A program made the translations under genes and the position numbers. From Stenogyne calaminthoides (taxonomy: Eukaryota > Streptophyta > Magnoliopsida > Lamiales > Lamiaceae), in assembly GCA_037126765.1 (NCBI GenBank), contig JBBCBC010000024.1, positions 18,201,554 through 18,265,553 of the forward strand: a DNA stretch of 64,000 nt, given 5' to 3'. Under the pieces are notes generated by a model. The model was not told where the DNA came from. It worked only from the letters and a program-made list of their open reading frames with translations, and searched no databases. Every line of letters begins with the position of its first letter. The stretch's first letter is position 1. Shown here in pieces: positions 34,219 to 45,197 of the stretch.

Positions 34219-34397
34219 AATAATTTGCACTTTCGGTAATGAGTTTGCACTTTGTAGTAAACGTTGATTAAAGGTAATTTGCACTTTGTAGTAAATAATT
34301 TGTACTTTCGGCAAAGAAATTGTACTTACATGTAAATAATTTACAATTTTTGGTAAATAATTTACACTCTCCGTATATAATTTTCACTTTCGTAACA
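34219..34397 (+). repeat. Degenerate 21-bp minisatellite
   Basis: About eight diverged units follow the pattern AATAATTTGCACTTTCGGTA, with period 20-23 bp (e.g. AATAATTTGTACTTTCGGCA, AATAATTTACACTCTCCGTA). It is not linked to any LTR and is not repeated elsewhere in the window. Confidence 0.7.
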
Positions 34398-34679
34398 TTC
34401 ATACATAATCCCAAGCACAAAATTATTTTCATTTAATTCATTCTTAATTATTATTTGAATTTGAATTTGAAAAATTAATAAATAATAAATTCTTCATTTA
34501 AAAAATAAATTAAAATATTTCGTTTAAAAGAATTGTTGTAAACACTACACTACATTAGGAAAAATCCAAAAGTTTTTAAATTCTGAAAGGAAAAGAAACA
34601 GTCCTCCATTGACTCAGTCTTGACAGTTTTTTTTTTTTGGCATCAAATTCCCACTATCTAGGCTGTTACACATAGGAGT

Positions 34680-35264
34680 AAAGGTGCAGAATATTAGGAA
34701 ATGAAACTCACGGTTATTTTCCTCACCACAACTCACAAACCAGAAAAAAAAAAGAAAAACACTCTACGACCCTTTCTCTCCTTTACACTACATCTCTGTT
34801 TTTTACTTTCTTCTCATCTTCACCACTTTGTTGGCTTAGTGCTTATTCTTGTGAAGGTATTGTTCTACACCTATTTTATTGATTAGTAGTTGTCTTACTG
34901 CTGTATTTTTTTAATTGTTTTTATTTGTCCATTAAAGTGATTCTTCATATTTTTTTCCATCATTCTACTATCTACAAGTTTAATCCATTTTCAATCTGCC
35001 ACCTTGTTCCTATTCAGTTAGGATACATATTTTTGGGCAGAACTATGATACATCATCCATCTATACGAATTCCCATGTACAGTTATTTTGCTTACTTACA
35101 CAAAAAATATTTTTAGTCAAGCACAGAAGTATAATCATTTGTTTAGCCATGATAGAGTACAACAGATTTTCTTAGGGTGTGATACTAGTTTAGAGATCGA
35201 TGGCCTACAGTATATGTCATTAGGATATAGGGAGACAATTCACAATTGGTTTCGAGTTTGACTA
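34680..35264 (+). other. Possible 5' remnant of a host gene
   Basis: A pyrimidine-rich stretch (34770-34840, CCTTTCTCTCCTTTACACTAC) resembling a plant 5' UTR is followed by GTGAAG|GTATTG at 34853-34858, a reasonable donor site. At about 35115 ATTTTTAG ends a T-rich run and is a reasonable acceptor. A short open segment follows (YNHLFSHDRVQQIFLGCD, then a stop at about 35260). S1 inserted 30 bp further on. I do not recognise the peptide. The gene-like reading rests on signals only. Confidence 0.25.
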
Positions 35265-37120
35265 GAAAGGAAAAGAAATAACTATTATTGCTTATTGTTG
35301 GTCCCGGTGCTAACGAGTCTCACACGTGTATGGGGGGAGGAATACATGTGTTCAGTGATTTTTAAAACTTTTCTTTCACTGAGATCAAATGGGTCAGGTT
35401 ATCCTGATAATTTTGCCCTGAGAAGCACGGATTGCCCTGAGTCAAAGTCTACTGAGACAATGATCCTGAGCTGCTTTCAGAAGCTTCAGATTAGCCCAAC
35501 TGATCCTGAATTTATCAGAGATCCTGAGTAGCTTGGATCAGATAATTATCTTACTGAACACTCAGTAGAGTTAGTTCAGTTTGGTAACTATCTGTTCTAG
35601 CTACTCAAGTGTGCGGAATGGTTGGCCCTAAGTTTATACTCGTTTTAACTTTGCTGAAAATCTTCCCTTCAATAAAACAGTGATTAAGGTTGTGATCAAT
35701 TTGATGCAAGTTCAGTGGATTGGTTCCAACTGAATATCAGTGAAATATGCTTTCAGTGAAAAACATGCAACAAATAATAATGCAGTACAGAAAGCAAACA
35801 ACACAACAATTATAGTGGTTTAGAGACTCAAGCTCCTACGTCCACTCTCTCTGATCTTCAGAGAAATTCCTTAACCACTTCCTAAAGCTTTCAGGCTAAC
35901 TCACTGTAGCTTACTCACTTTTCTACCTTGAGTTTTCTGGCTGACTCACTGCAGCTTACTAACTCAAACACACACAAGTATTCAGACTACCACAAGTAGC
36001 TTACTAACTTCTTCTCTAGAGTTTTCTGGCTAACTCACTGTTGCTTACTAACTCTTTACAACTCTAACTCACCAACAAAACACACACAAACTACCTTAAC
36101 AAAGGGTTTGGGTTTTGGGTTGGTTTCCAACTAGGGTGAGATATCCTTTACAATAAGAACTAATGCAAAGACTAGGATATCTCTTCTAAGCTTTGGATAT
36201 ATTGTTGGGATATTTTAGTTTTGATGAATTATGCCAAAACATTATCAACTTGTGTTTTTGAAGCTAATCTACAGATAACAAGTTGAGGGGGAACGAGAGA
36301 ACAGATTGAGGGAGAACTCACGAAATCAGAAGTAGATGATCGAGATCGATTTAGGTCATGACGAGACCCGATCGAGATCGATGAAAGTTAGATGAGTTCG
36401 GTTAAACCGATGAGTCAGGCAAAAATCAAAGAGAAAAAAGCTAAGCCACCGATCGGAAGAATCGAAGGTCAAATGATCGATGACTAAACCGAATCGATCG
36501 AGACCAGATCGATGACCGGATGACCGGATCGAAGAGAAGGTTGCAGATCGAAGAGGAAGCGATGAGACCGACGAGATCGACGTGATCGAGATCGATATGA
36601 AGATGAGCGGATGGTCAAGATCAGACGTGATTGAGACCAGATGTGTTAACCTAATATGCTAACCTAATATACTAATCTGATGCAGATAAACTGATATGTG
36701 ACCTAATGCTATACTGATCTGATCATGTGAGCTGATCAGATCAGGCGAGAAGAAATCAGATATCAGAAAACCAGAAATCTACATACCAGATCAGAAGAGA
36801 AGTCATTAGAAGAGAAGTCATCCGAAGTCATGTTCATCGAGAATCGTAACGCCATCGATGATCGCCTTAGCTCGAAAAGCTAGTGACTGAGGGTCGATTG
36901 TTCAAGACAAGAAGAATCGAACTCGACCGAAAGTGTCAAGATACCCGATCGATAAGGTCCGACCAAGAGAAGTCACCAAGGCTCGAGATGATCCAAGACT
37001 CGGAGAATCTCTAATGATTCCAAGGCGAGGAATCGAGGAATATAAATGTTAAGATCACCGTGGGGACCAATGAGAGGAAGACAACCACTGAAAAAGTCGC
37101 AACTTACAGAATAATAGTAT

Positions 37121-37173
37121 GGATTTGAATGTGATTCTCTCCAACGGTAACATTCAAATCCACACTATAAATA
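37121..37173 (+). promoter_or_regulatory. Inverted repeat, CCAACGG and TATA box of array LTR 1
   Basis: Perfect 12-bp arms GGATTTGAATGT (37121-37132) and ACATTCAAATCC (37150-37161) enclose CTCTCCAACGG. TATAAATA follows at 37166-37173. All five LTRs keep the arrangement (e.g. 38957, 42625, 44433). Transcription would start about 30 bp downstream. Confidence 0.65.
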
Positions 37174-37477
37174 CAAGTTCTTCCCTCATTATCAGGTGTG
37201 GAAGTGCGAAGAAGATAGCAACAATGCTACAGAGCCAAAGAGAGTTATACTCAAAAGCATTCCCACCCTAGAACACAAGTCTGTAGATATACAAATATAT
37301 TCAAAGAGTGTTCTAGAACTCAATCTAAGCAACCCACGATGTATCCTAAGCTTAGAGAGATTTTCCCAACCTTAGCATTGAGGCTAAACAAATGTAAGGG
37401 AAAATCTCACCATAGTTGGAGACAACACCAAATCCAAACCCCATGGTGAAGTGAGGTAGTTGTTAGGCAATCCCGAG

Positions 37478-37630
37478 TGAGGGTGATAAGTCCCGTTGGA
37501 GTGTGAACTCGTTAAACATCTGTAGGCAATCCCGTGGAGGGTGATAAGTCCCGAGGCGAACCCGAGAGGGTGATAAGTCCAGTTTGAGTGAGAGCTCGGT
37601 AAATATCTATAGGAGGGTGATAAGTCCCGT
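37478..37630 (+). repeat. GAGGGTGATAAGTCC motif repeated four times
   Basis: Four copies at irregular 35-55-bp spacing lie downstream of the TATA box, so they are probably in the transcribed part of the LTR. Each of the five LTRs carries the set, about twenty in all. They sit among CAATCCCG and CTCGGTAAATATC segments. Confidence 0.7.
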
Positions 37631-37882
37631 TTGAAGGAATTTCCCTAGGAACAGGGAGAATGGATGTAGGAGCTTGAGCCTCCGAACCACTATACTTTGT
37701 TGTGTTGTTTACTGCTTTATGTTCTTATCTTGTCATATGCATTCGATTACAAGCAAAACACAACATATGAGCTTAAAAAGTGAAAAATTGGAATCACTCT
37801 GCCCTCACCCCTGTTTTATATGCATCGCTTTGAAATGTTTTGCTTCCGCACGTGCAAAATGGGTTTTCCACCGGGACCATCA

Positions 37883-38020
37883 ATTGGTATCAGAGCAGGT
37901 GTTCAAATGGTTCACTGATTTCAAAGTAACCACCTGAACTGATCTTTTAAAAGAAAACCCATTTCTTTAAAAATGCATATATTCTAATGTTTTCAAGGCC
38001 ATTATCAAAAAGGGGGAAAT
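37883..38020 (+). other. Array spacer 1: PBS to PPT
   Basis: 138 bp. ATTGGTATCAGAGCAGG (tRNA-Met primer site) abuts LTR 1, and CATTATCAAAAAGGGGGAAAT abuts LTR 2. The middle has no coding capacity. The bases before the PPT resemble those before the S1 PPT (TTTTGGCATCATTAAAAATG, minus strand at about 46225). Confidence 0.88.
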
Positions 38021-39722
38021 TGTTGGGATATTTTAGTTTTGATGAATTATGCTGAAAACATTATCAACTTGTGTTTTTGAAGCTAATCTACGATAACAAG
38101 TTGAGGGGGAACGAGAGAATGATTGAGGAGAACTCACGAAATCGTAAGTAGATGATCGAGATCGACGAGGTCAGCATTTTAGACCGATCGAGATCGATGA
38201 GTTAGATGAGTTCGGTTAAACCGATGAGTCAGGGCAAAATCAGAAGAGAAGAAAAGCTAAGCCAGCTGATCAGAAGAATCAGAAGGTCAAATGATTAGAT
38301 GACCAAAACCGAATCGATCAGAGACCGTGATCGATGACCGACGGATGACCTGATCGTAAGAGAAGGTTGCGATCGAAGAGGAAGCGGATGATGAGATCGA
38401 CGAGATCGACGGATCGATCGATCGATATGAAGATGAGCAGATGGTCAAGATCAGACGTGATTGAGACAAGATGTGTTAACCTGATATGCTAACCTAATAT
38501 GCTAATCTGATGAACTAATCTGATGCAGATAAACTGATATGTGACCTAATGCTATACTGATCTGATCATGTGAGTCGATCAAATCAAAGCAGAAGAAATC
38601 GACATCGTAAAACCGTAAATCTACATACCAGATCGTAAGAGAAGTCATCCAAGTCATGTTCATCGAGAATCGTAACGCCATCGATGATCGCTTAGCCCGA
38701 AAAGCAGTGACATTTAGGGTCGATTGTTCAAGACAAGAAGAACTCGAACTCGGCCACTGGAAAGTGTCAAGATACTGACGAGAAGGTCCGATCAAGAGAA
38801 GTCACCAAGGCTCGATGATGATCTGAAGACTCAGAGAATCCTGAATGATTCCAAGGCGAGGAATCTGAGGAATATAGCCGCTAAGATCACCGACGTGGAC
38901 CAATGAGAGGAAGACAACCAGCCTGGAAAAGCTGCAGAACTTACAGAGAATAGTATGGATTTGAATGTGATTCTCTCCAACGGTAACATTCAAATCCACA
39001 CTATAAATACAAGTTCTTCCCTCATTATTAGGTGTGGAAGTGCGAAGAAGATAGCAACAATGCTACAAAGCCAAAGAGAGTTATACTCAAAAGCATTCCC
39101 ACCCTAGAACTCAAGTCTGTAGATATACAAATATATTCAAAAGAGTGTTCTAGAACCCAATCTAAGCAACCCACGATGTATCCTAAGCTTAGAGAGATTT
39201 TCCCAACCTTAAAGATTGAGGCTAAAAACAAATGTAAGGGAAAATCTCACCATAGTTGGAGACAACACCAAATCCAAACCCCATGGTGAAGTGAGGTAGT
39301 TGTTAGGCAATCCCGAGTGAGGGTGATAAGTCCCGCTGGAGTGTGAACTCGTTAAATATCTCAGAGGCAATCCCGTGGAGGGTGATAAGTCCCGAGGCGA
39401 ACCCGAGAGGGTGATAAGTCCATTTGAGTGAGAGCTCTGGTAATATCTATAGGAGGGTGATAAGTCCCGTTTGAAGGAATTTCCCTAGGAACAGGGAGAG
39501 TGGATGTAGGAGCTTGAGCCTCCGAACCACTATACTTTGTTGTGTTGTTTACTGCTTTATGTTCTTATCTTGTCATATGCATTCGATTACAAGCAAAACA
39601 CAACATATGAGCTTAAAAAGTGAAAAATTGGAATCACTCTGCCCTCACCCCTGTTTTATATGCATCGCTTTGAAATGTTTTGCTTCCGCACGTGCAAAAT
39701 GGGTTTTCCACCGGGACCATCA
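38021..39722 (+). repeat. Array LTR 2
   Basis: 1702 bp, TGTTGGGATATTTTAG to CCATCA. Same motifs as LTR 1. In 38140-38720 many CAG/CTG of LTR 1 or 3 read CGT, CG or CCA here. Confidence 0.92.
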
Positions 39723-39859
39723 ATTGGTATCAGAGCAGGTGTTCAAACGGTTCACTAATTTCAAAGTAACCACCTGAACTGATCTTTTAAAAGAAAACCC
39801 ATTTCTTTAAAAATGCATATATTCTAATGTTTTGGCGTCATTATCAAAAAGGGGGAAAT
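39723..39859 (+). other. Array spacer 2: PBS to PPT
   Basis: 137 bp, nearly identical to spacer 1, with TTTTGGCGTCATTATC before the PPT AAAAAGGGGGAAAT. Confidence 0.88.
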
Positions 39860-41545
39860 TGTTGGGATATTTTAGTTTTGATGAATTATGCCAAAACATT
39901 ATCAACTTGTGTTTTTGAAGCTAATCTACAGATAACAAGTTGAGGGGGAACGAGAGAACAGATTGAGGGAGAACTCACGAAAATCGTAAGAGATGATCGA
40001 GATCGACGAGGTCAAGATTTAGACCGATCGAGATCGATGAGTTAGATGAGTTCGGGTTAAACCGATGAGTCAGGCAAAATCGTAAGAAGAAAAGCTATGC
40101 CACCGATCGAAGAATCAAGGTCAAATGATTAGATGACTAAAAACCGAATCGATCGGGAGACCGCATCGATGACCAGATGACCGGATCGAAGAGAAGGTTG
40201 CGTGATCGAAGAGGAGCAGATGAGACCGACGAGATCGACGCGATCGAGATCAGATATGAAGATGAGCAGATGGTCAAGATCAGACGTGATTGAGACCAGA
40301 TGTGTTAACCTGATATGCTAACCTAATATGCTAATCTGATGAACTAATCTGATGCAGATAAACTGATATGTGACCTAATGCTATACTGATCTGATCATGT
40401 GAGCTGATCAAATCAGGCGAGAAGAAATCAGATATCAGAAAACCAGAAATCTACATACCAGATCAGAAGAGAAGTCATCTGAAGTCATGTTCATCGAGAA
40501 TCGAACGCCATCGATGATCGCTTAGCTGAAAAGCTAGTGACTGAGGGTCGATTGTTCGAAGACAAGAAGAATCAACTCGGTCCACTGAAAAAGTCAAGTA
40601 CCTGACGCATAAGGTCCGATCAAGAGAAGTCACCAAGGCTCGCATGATCCAAGACTCAGAGAATCCTGAATGATTCCAAGGCGAGGAATCTGAGGAATAT
40701 AGCCGTTAAGATCAGCTGACGTGGACCAATGAGAGGAAGACAACCAGCCTGGAAAAGCTGCAGAACTTACAGAGAATAGTATGGATTTGAATGTGATTCT
40801 CTCCAACGGTAACATTCAAATCCACACTATAAATACAAGTTCTTCCCTCATTATCAGGTGTGGAAGTGCGAAGAAGATAGCAACAATGCTACAGAGCCAA
40901 AGAGAGTTATACTCAAAAGCATTCCCACCCTAGAACACAAGTCTGTAGATATACAAATATATTCAAAGAGTGTTCTAGAACCCAATCTAAGCAACCCACG
41001 ATGTATCCTAAGCTTAGAGAGATTTTCCCAACCTTAAGCATTGAGGCTAAACAAATGTAAGGGAAAATCTCACCATAGTTGGAGACAACACCAAATCCAA
41101 ACCCCATGGTGAAGTGAGGTAGTTGTTAGGCAATCCCAAGTGAGGGTGATAAGTCCCGTTGGAGTGTGAACTCGTTAAATATCTTTAGGCAATCCCGTGG
41201 AGGGTGATAAGTCCCGAGGCGAACCCGAGAGGGTGATAAATCCAGTTTGAGTGAGAGCTCGGTAAATATCTATAGGAGGGTGATAAGTCCCGTTTGAAGG
41301 AATTTCCCTAGGAACAAGGAGAGTGGATGTAGGAGCTTGAGCCTCCGAACCACTATACTTTGTTGTGTTGTTTACTGCTTTATGTTCTTATCTTGTCATA
41401 TGCATTCGATTACAAGCAAAACACAACATATGAGCTTAAAAAGTGAAAAATTGGAATCACTCTGCCCTCACCCCTGTTATATATGCATCGCTTTGAAATG
41501 TTTTGCTTCCGCACGTGCAAAATGGGTTTTCCACCGGGACCATCA
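39860..41545 (+). repeat. Array LTR 3
   Basis: 1686 bp. It retains many CTG/CAG sites in its 3' half (40260-40900) and is the best reference copy there for comparing with LTRs 4 and 5. Confidence 0.92.
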
Positions 41546-41686
41546 ATTGGTATCAGAGCAGGTGTTCAAACGGTTCACTGATTTCAAAGTAACCACTTTA
41601 ATCGATCTTTTAAAAAAAAAACCCATTTTTTTAAAAATGCATATATTCTAATGTTTTGGCGTCCATTATCAAAAAAAAGGGGAAAT
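41546..41686 (+). other. Array spacer 3: PBS to PPT
   Basis: 141 bp. The PBS is intact. The PPT reads AAAAAAAAGGGGAAAT, one G shorter and three A longer than in spacer 2. Confidence 0.85.
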
Positions 41687-43388
41687 TATTGGGATATTTT
41701 AGTTTTGATGAATTATGCCAAAACATTATCAACTTGTGTTTTTGAAGCTAATCTACGATAAACAACTTGAGGGGAACGAGAGAATGTTGAGGGAGAACTC
41801 ACAAAATCGTAAGTAGATGATCGAGATCAGACGAGGCTACAGACGAGAGTGATCAAGATCAGATGAGTTAGATGAGTTCGGAGTTAAACTGATGATCCGT
41901 GCAAAATCGTAGAGAAGAAAAGCTAAGCCACCGACGGAAGAATCGGAAGGTCAAATGATTAGATGACCAAAAACCGAATCGATCAGAGAGTCCGCATCGA
42001 TGACCGCATGACCGGATCGTAAGAGAAGGTTGCGATCGAAGAGGAAAGCGATGAGATCGACGAGATCGACGTGATCGAGATCGATATGAAGATGAGCGAT
42101 GGTCAAGATCGACGTGATTGAGACCGTATGTGTTAACCTCGATATGCTAACCTAATATGCTAATCGATGAACTAATCGGCGATAAACCGATATGTGACCT
42201 AATGCTATAATCGACCGATCATGTGAGCCGATCAAATCAAAGCGAGAAGAAATCGATATCGAAAAACCGTAAATCTACATACCAGATCGTAAGAGAAGTC
42301 ATCGTAAGAGAAGTCATCCAAGTCATGTTCATCGAGAATCGAACGCCATCGATGATCGGGCTTAGCTCGAAAAGCTAGTGACCTGAGGGTCAGATTGTCT
42401 GAAGACAAGAAGAACTGAACTCACCACTCGAAGTGTCGAGATACCGACGCATAAGGTCCGATCAAGAGAAGTCACCAAGGCTCGAACCGATCTGAAGACT
42501 CAGAGAATCCTGAATGATTCCAAGGCGAGGAATCTGAGGAATATAGCCATTAAGATCAGCTGACGTGGACTAATGAGAGGAAGACAACCAGCCTGGAAAA
42601 GCTGCAGAACTTACAGAGAATAGTATGGATTTGAATGTGATTCTCTCCAACGGTAACATTCAAATCCACACTATAAATACAAGTTCTTCCCTCATTATCA
42701 GGTGTGGAAGTGCGAAGAAGATAGCAACAATGCTACAGAGCCAAAGAGAGTTATACTCAAAAGCATTCCCACCCTAGAACACAAGTCTGTAGATATACAA
42801 ATATATTCAAAGAGTGTTCTAGAACTCAATCTAAGCAACCCACGATGTATCCTAAGCTTAGAGAGATTTTCCCAACCTTAGCATTGAGGCTAAACAAATG
42901 TAAGGGAAAATCTCACCATAGTTGGAGACAATACCAAATCCAAACCCCATGGTGAAGCCGAGGTAGTTGTTAGGCAATCCCAAGTGAGGGTGATAAGTCC
43001 CGGCTGGAGTGTGAACTCGTTAAACATCTTTAGGCAATCCCGTGGAGGGTGATAAGTCCCGAGGCGAACCCGAGAGGGTGATAAGTCCAATTTGAGTGAG
43101 AGCTCGGAAATATCTATAGGAGGGTGATAAGTCCCGCTTGAAGGAATTTCCCTAGGAACAGGAGAGTGGGATGTAGGAGCTTGAGCCTCCGAACCACTAT
43201 ACTTTTGTTGTGTTGTTTATCGCTTTATGTTCTTATCTTGTCATATGCATTCGATTACAAGCAAAACACAACATATGAGCTTAAAAAGTGAAAAATTGGA
43301 ATCACTCGCCTCACCCTTTTTTTTATATGCATCGCTTTTGAAATGTTTTTGCTCCCGTGACGCAAAATGGGTTTTCCACCGACCATCA
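41687..43388 (+). repeat. Array LTR 4
   Basis: 1702 bp. The terminal TG is TA (TATTGGGATATT). Sequence from 41800 to 42500 is heavily altered at CTG/CAG positions, while 42560-43000 is nearly the same as in the other copies. Confidence 0.9.
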
Positions 43389-43527
43389 ATTGGTATCGAA
43401 GCCAGGTGTTCAAACGGTTCAATCGATTTCAAAGTAACCACTGAATCGATCTTTTAAAAAAAAACCCATTTCTTTAAAAATGCATATATTCTAATGTTTT
43501 GGCCATTATCAAAAAAAAAAGGGAATT
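43389..43527 (+). other. Array spacer 4: PBS to PPT
   Basis: 139 bp. The PBS reads ATTGGTATCGAAGCCAGG instead of ATTGGTATCAGAGCAGG. The PPT is AAAAAAAAAAGGGAATT. This is the most altered spacer. Confidence 0.82.
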
Positions 43528-45197
43528 TGTTGGGATATTTTAGTTTTGATGAATTATGCTAAAAACATTATCAACTTGTGTTTTTGAAGCTAATCTACAG
43601 ACAACAAGTTGGGGGGAACGAGAGAATGATTGAGGGAGAACTCACGAAATCGTAAGTAGATGATCGAGATCGACGAGGTCAGAGACGAGACCGACGAGAT
43701 CGATGAGTTCGGTTAAACCGACGAAATCCGCAAAATCGTAAGAGAAGAAAAGTTAAGCCACCGATCGGAAGAATCGGAAGGTCAAATGATTAAATGACCA
43801 AAACCGAATCCGATCAGAGACCGATGATCGGATCGGATAAGAGAAGGTTGCAGATCGTAAGAGGAGTTAGATGAGATCGACGAGATCGACGCGATCGAGA
43901 TCGATATGAAGATGAGCGATGGTCAAGATCGACGTGATTGAGACCGTATGTGTTAACCGATATGCTAACCTAATATGCTAATCTGATGAACTAACTGGAT
44001 GCAGATAAATTGATATGTGACTTAATGCTATACCGACCGATCATGTGAGTCGATCAAATCAAAGAGAAGAAATCAGATATCAGAAAACCAGAAATCTACA
44101 TACCAGATCAGAAGAGAAGTCATCGAAGAGAAGTCATCCAAGTCATGTTCATCGAGAATCGTAACGCCATCGATGATCGCTAGCTCGAAAGTGCTAGTGA
44201 CCGAGGGTCGATTGTTCAAGACAAGAAGAATCAACTCACCACCGAAGTTTCAAGATACCCGACGCATAAGGTCCGGATCAAGAGAAGTCACCAAGGCTCG
44301 ACAGATCAAGACTCGAGAGAATCCCAATGATTCCAAGGCGAGGAATCTGAGGAATATAAATTAAGATCACCGACGTGGACTAATGAGAGGAAGACAACCA
44401 CCGAAAAAGTCAAGCAGAACTTACAGAGAATAATATGGATTTGAATGTGATTCTCTCCAACGGTAACATTCAAATCCACACTATAAATATAAGTTCTTCC
44501 CTCATTATCAGGTGTGGAAGTGCGAAGAAGATAACAACAATGCTACAGAGCCAAAGAGAGTTATACTCAAAAGCATTCCCACCCTAGAACACAAGTCTGT
44601 AGATATACAAATATATTCAAAGAGTGTTCTAGAACCCAATCTAAGCAACCCACGATGTATCCTAAGCTTAGAGAGATTTTCCCAACCTTAGCATTGAGGC
44701 TAAACAAATGTAAGGGAAAATCTCACCATAGTTGGAGACAACACCAAATCCAAACCCCATGGTGAAGTGAGGTAGTTGTTAGGCAATCCCGAGTGAGGGT
44801 GATAAGTCCCGCTGAGTGTGAACTCGTTAAACATCTCAGAGGCAATCCCGTGGAGGGTGATAAGTCCCGAGGCGAACCCGAGAGGGTGATAAGTCCAGTT
44901 TGAGTGAGAGCTCGGTAAATATCTATAGGAGGGTGATAAGTCCCGTTTGAAGGAATTTCCCTAGGAACAGGGAGAATGGATGTAGGAGCTTGAGCCTCCG
45001 AACCACTATACTTTGTTGTGTTGTTTACTGCTTTATGTTCTTATCTTGTCATATGCATTCGATTACAAGCAAAACACAACATATGAGCTTAAAAAGTGAA
45101 AATTGGAATCACTCTGCCCTCACCCCTGTTTTATATGCATCGCTTTGAAATGTTTTGCTTCCGCACGTGCAAAATGAGTTTTCCACCGGGACCATCA
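43528..45197 (+). repeat. Array LTR 5
   Basis: 1670 bp, ending ACCATCA directly against the right TATAT target copy. Sequence 43640-44420 is altered at CTG/CAG sites. 44430-45190 is close to LTR 1. Confidence 0.92.

Larger units (their letters stand above)
36203..37882 (+). repeat. Array LTR 1
   Basis: 1680 bp. It carries the promoter module (37121-37173) and four copies of GAGGGTGATAAGTCC (37478-37630). The conserved segment GGATGTAGGAGCTTGAGCCT just after it is shared with the S1-family LTRs. CTG/CAG sites are partly altered in 36300-37000. Confidence 0.92.
36203..45197 (+). mobile_element. Tandem array of five LTRs with four about 140-bp spacers
   Basis: Five head-to-tail LTR copies of 1670-1702 bp each begin TGTTGGGATATTTTAG (the fourth TATTGGG) and end ACCATCA. 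Every junction has the order LTR, ATTGGTATCAGAGCAGG primer site, about 75 bp, PPT (AAAAAGGGGGAAAT), next LTR. No protein-coding sequence exists anywhere in it. The array is flanked by TATAT at 36198-36202 and 45198-45202, and the unoccupied site GGATATATCTATCAC is present in the right S1 LTR (about 57536-57550). It therefore behaves as one insertion. It is a non-autonomous element of the TRIM/LARD sort with unusually long LTRs. Confidence 0.92.

Noticed and set aside
36290..36610. Dense GATCGA/ATCGAT motifs as a possible regulatory or methylation-site cluster
   Set aside because: Other copies have GATCAGA at the same places. The motif is explained by the CAG-to-CG alteration.
37883..37899. 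tRNA-like sequence TGGTATCAGAGC
   Set aside because: It is only the short complement of a tRNA 3' end (primer binding site). No cloverleaf surrounds it.
37674..37937. An 87-codon frame repeated almost identically (also 39514, 41337)
   Set aside because: It recurs only because the LTR is tandemly repeated. It crosses the LTR end and PBS, and is broken in LTR 4 and 5.
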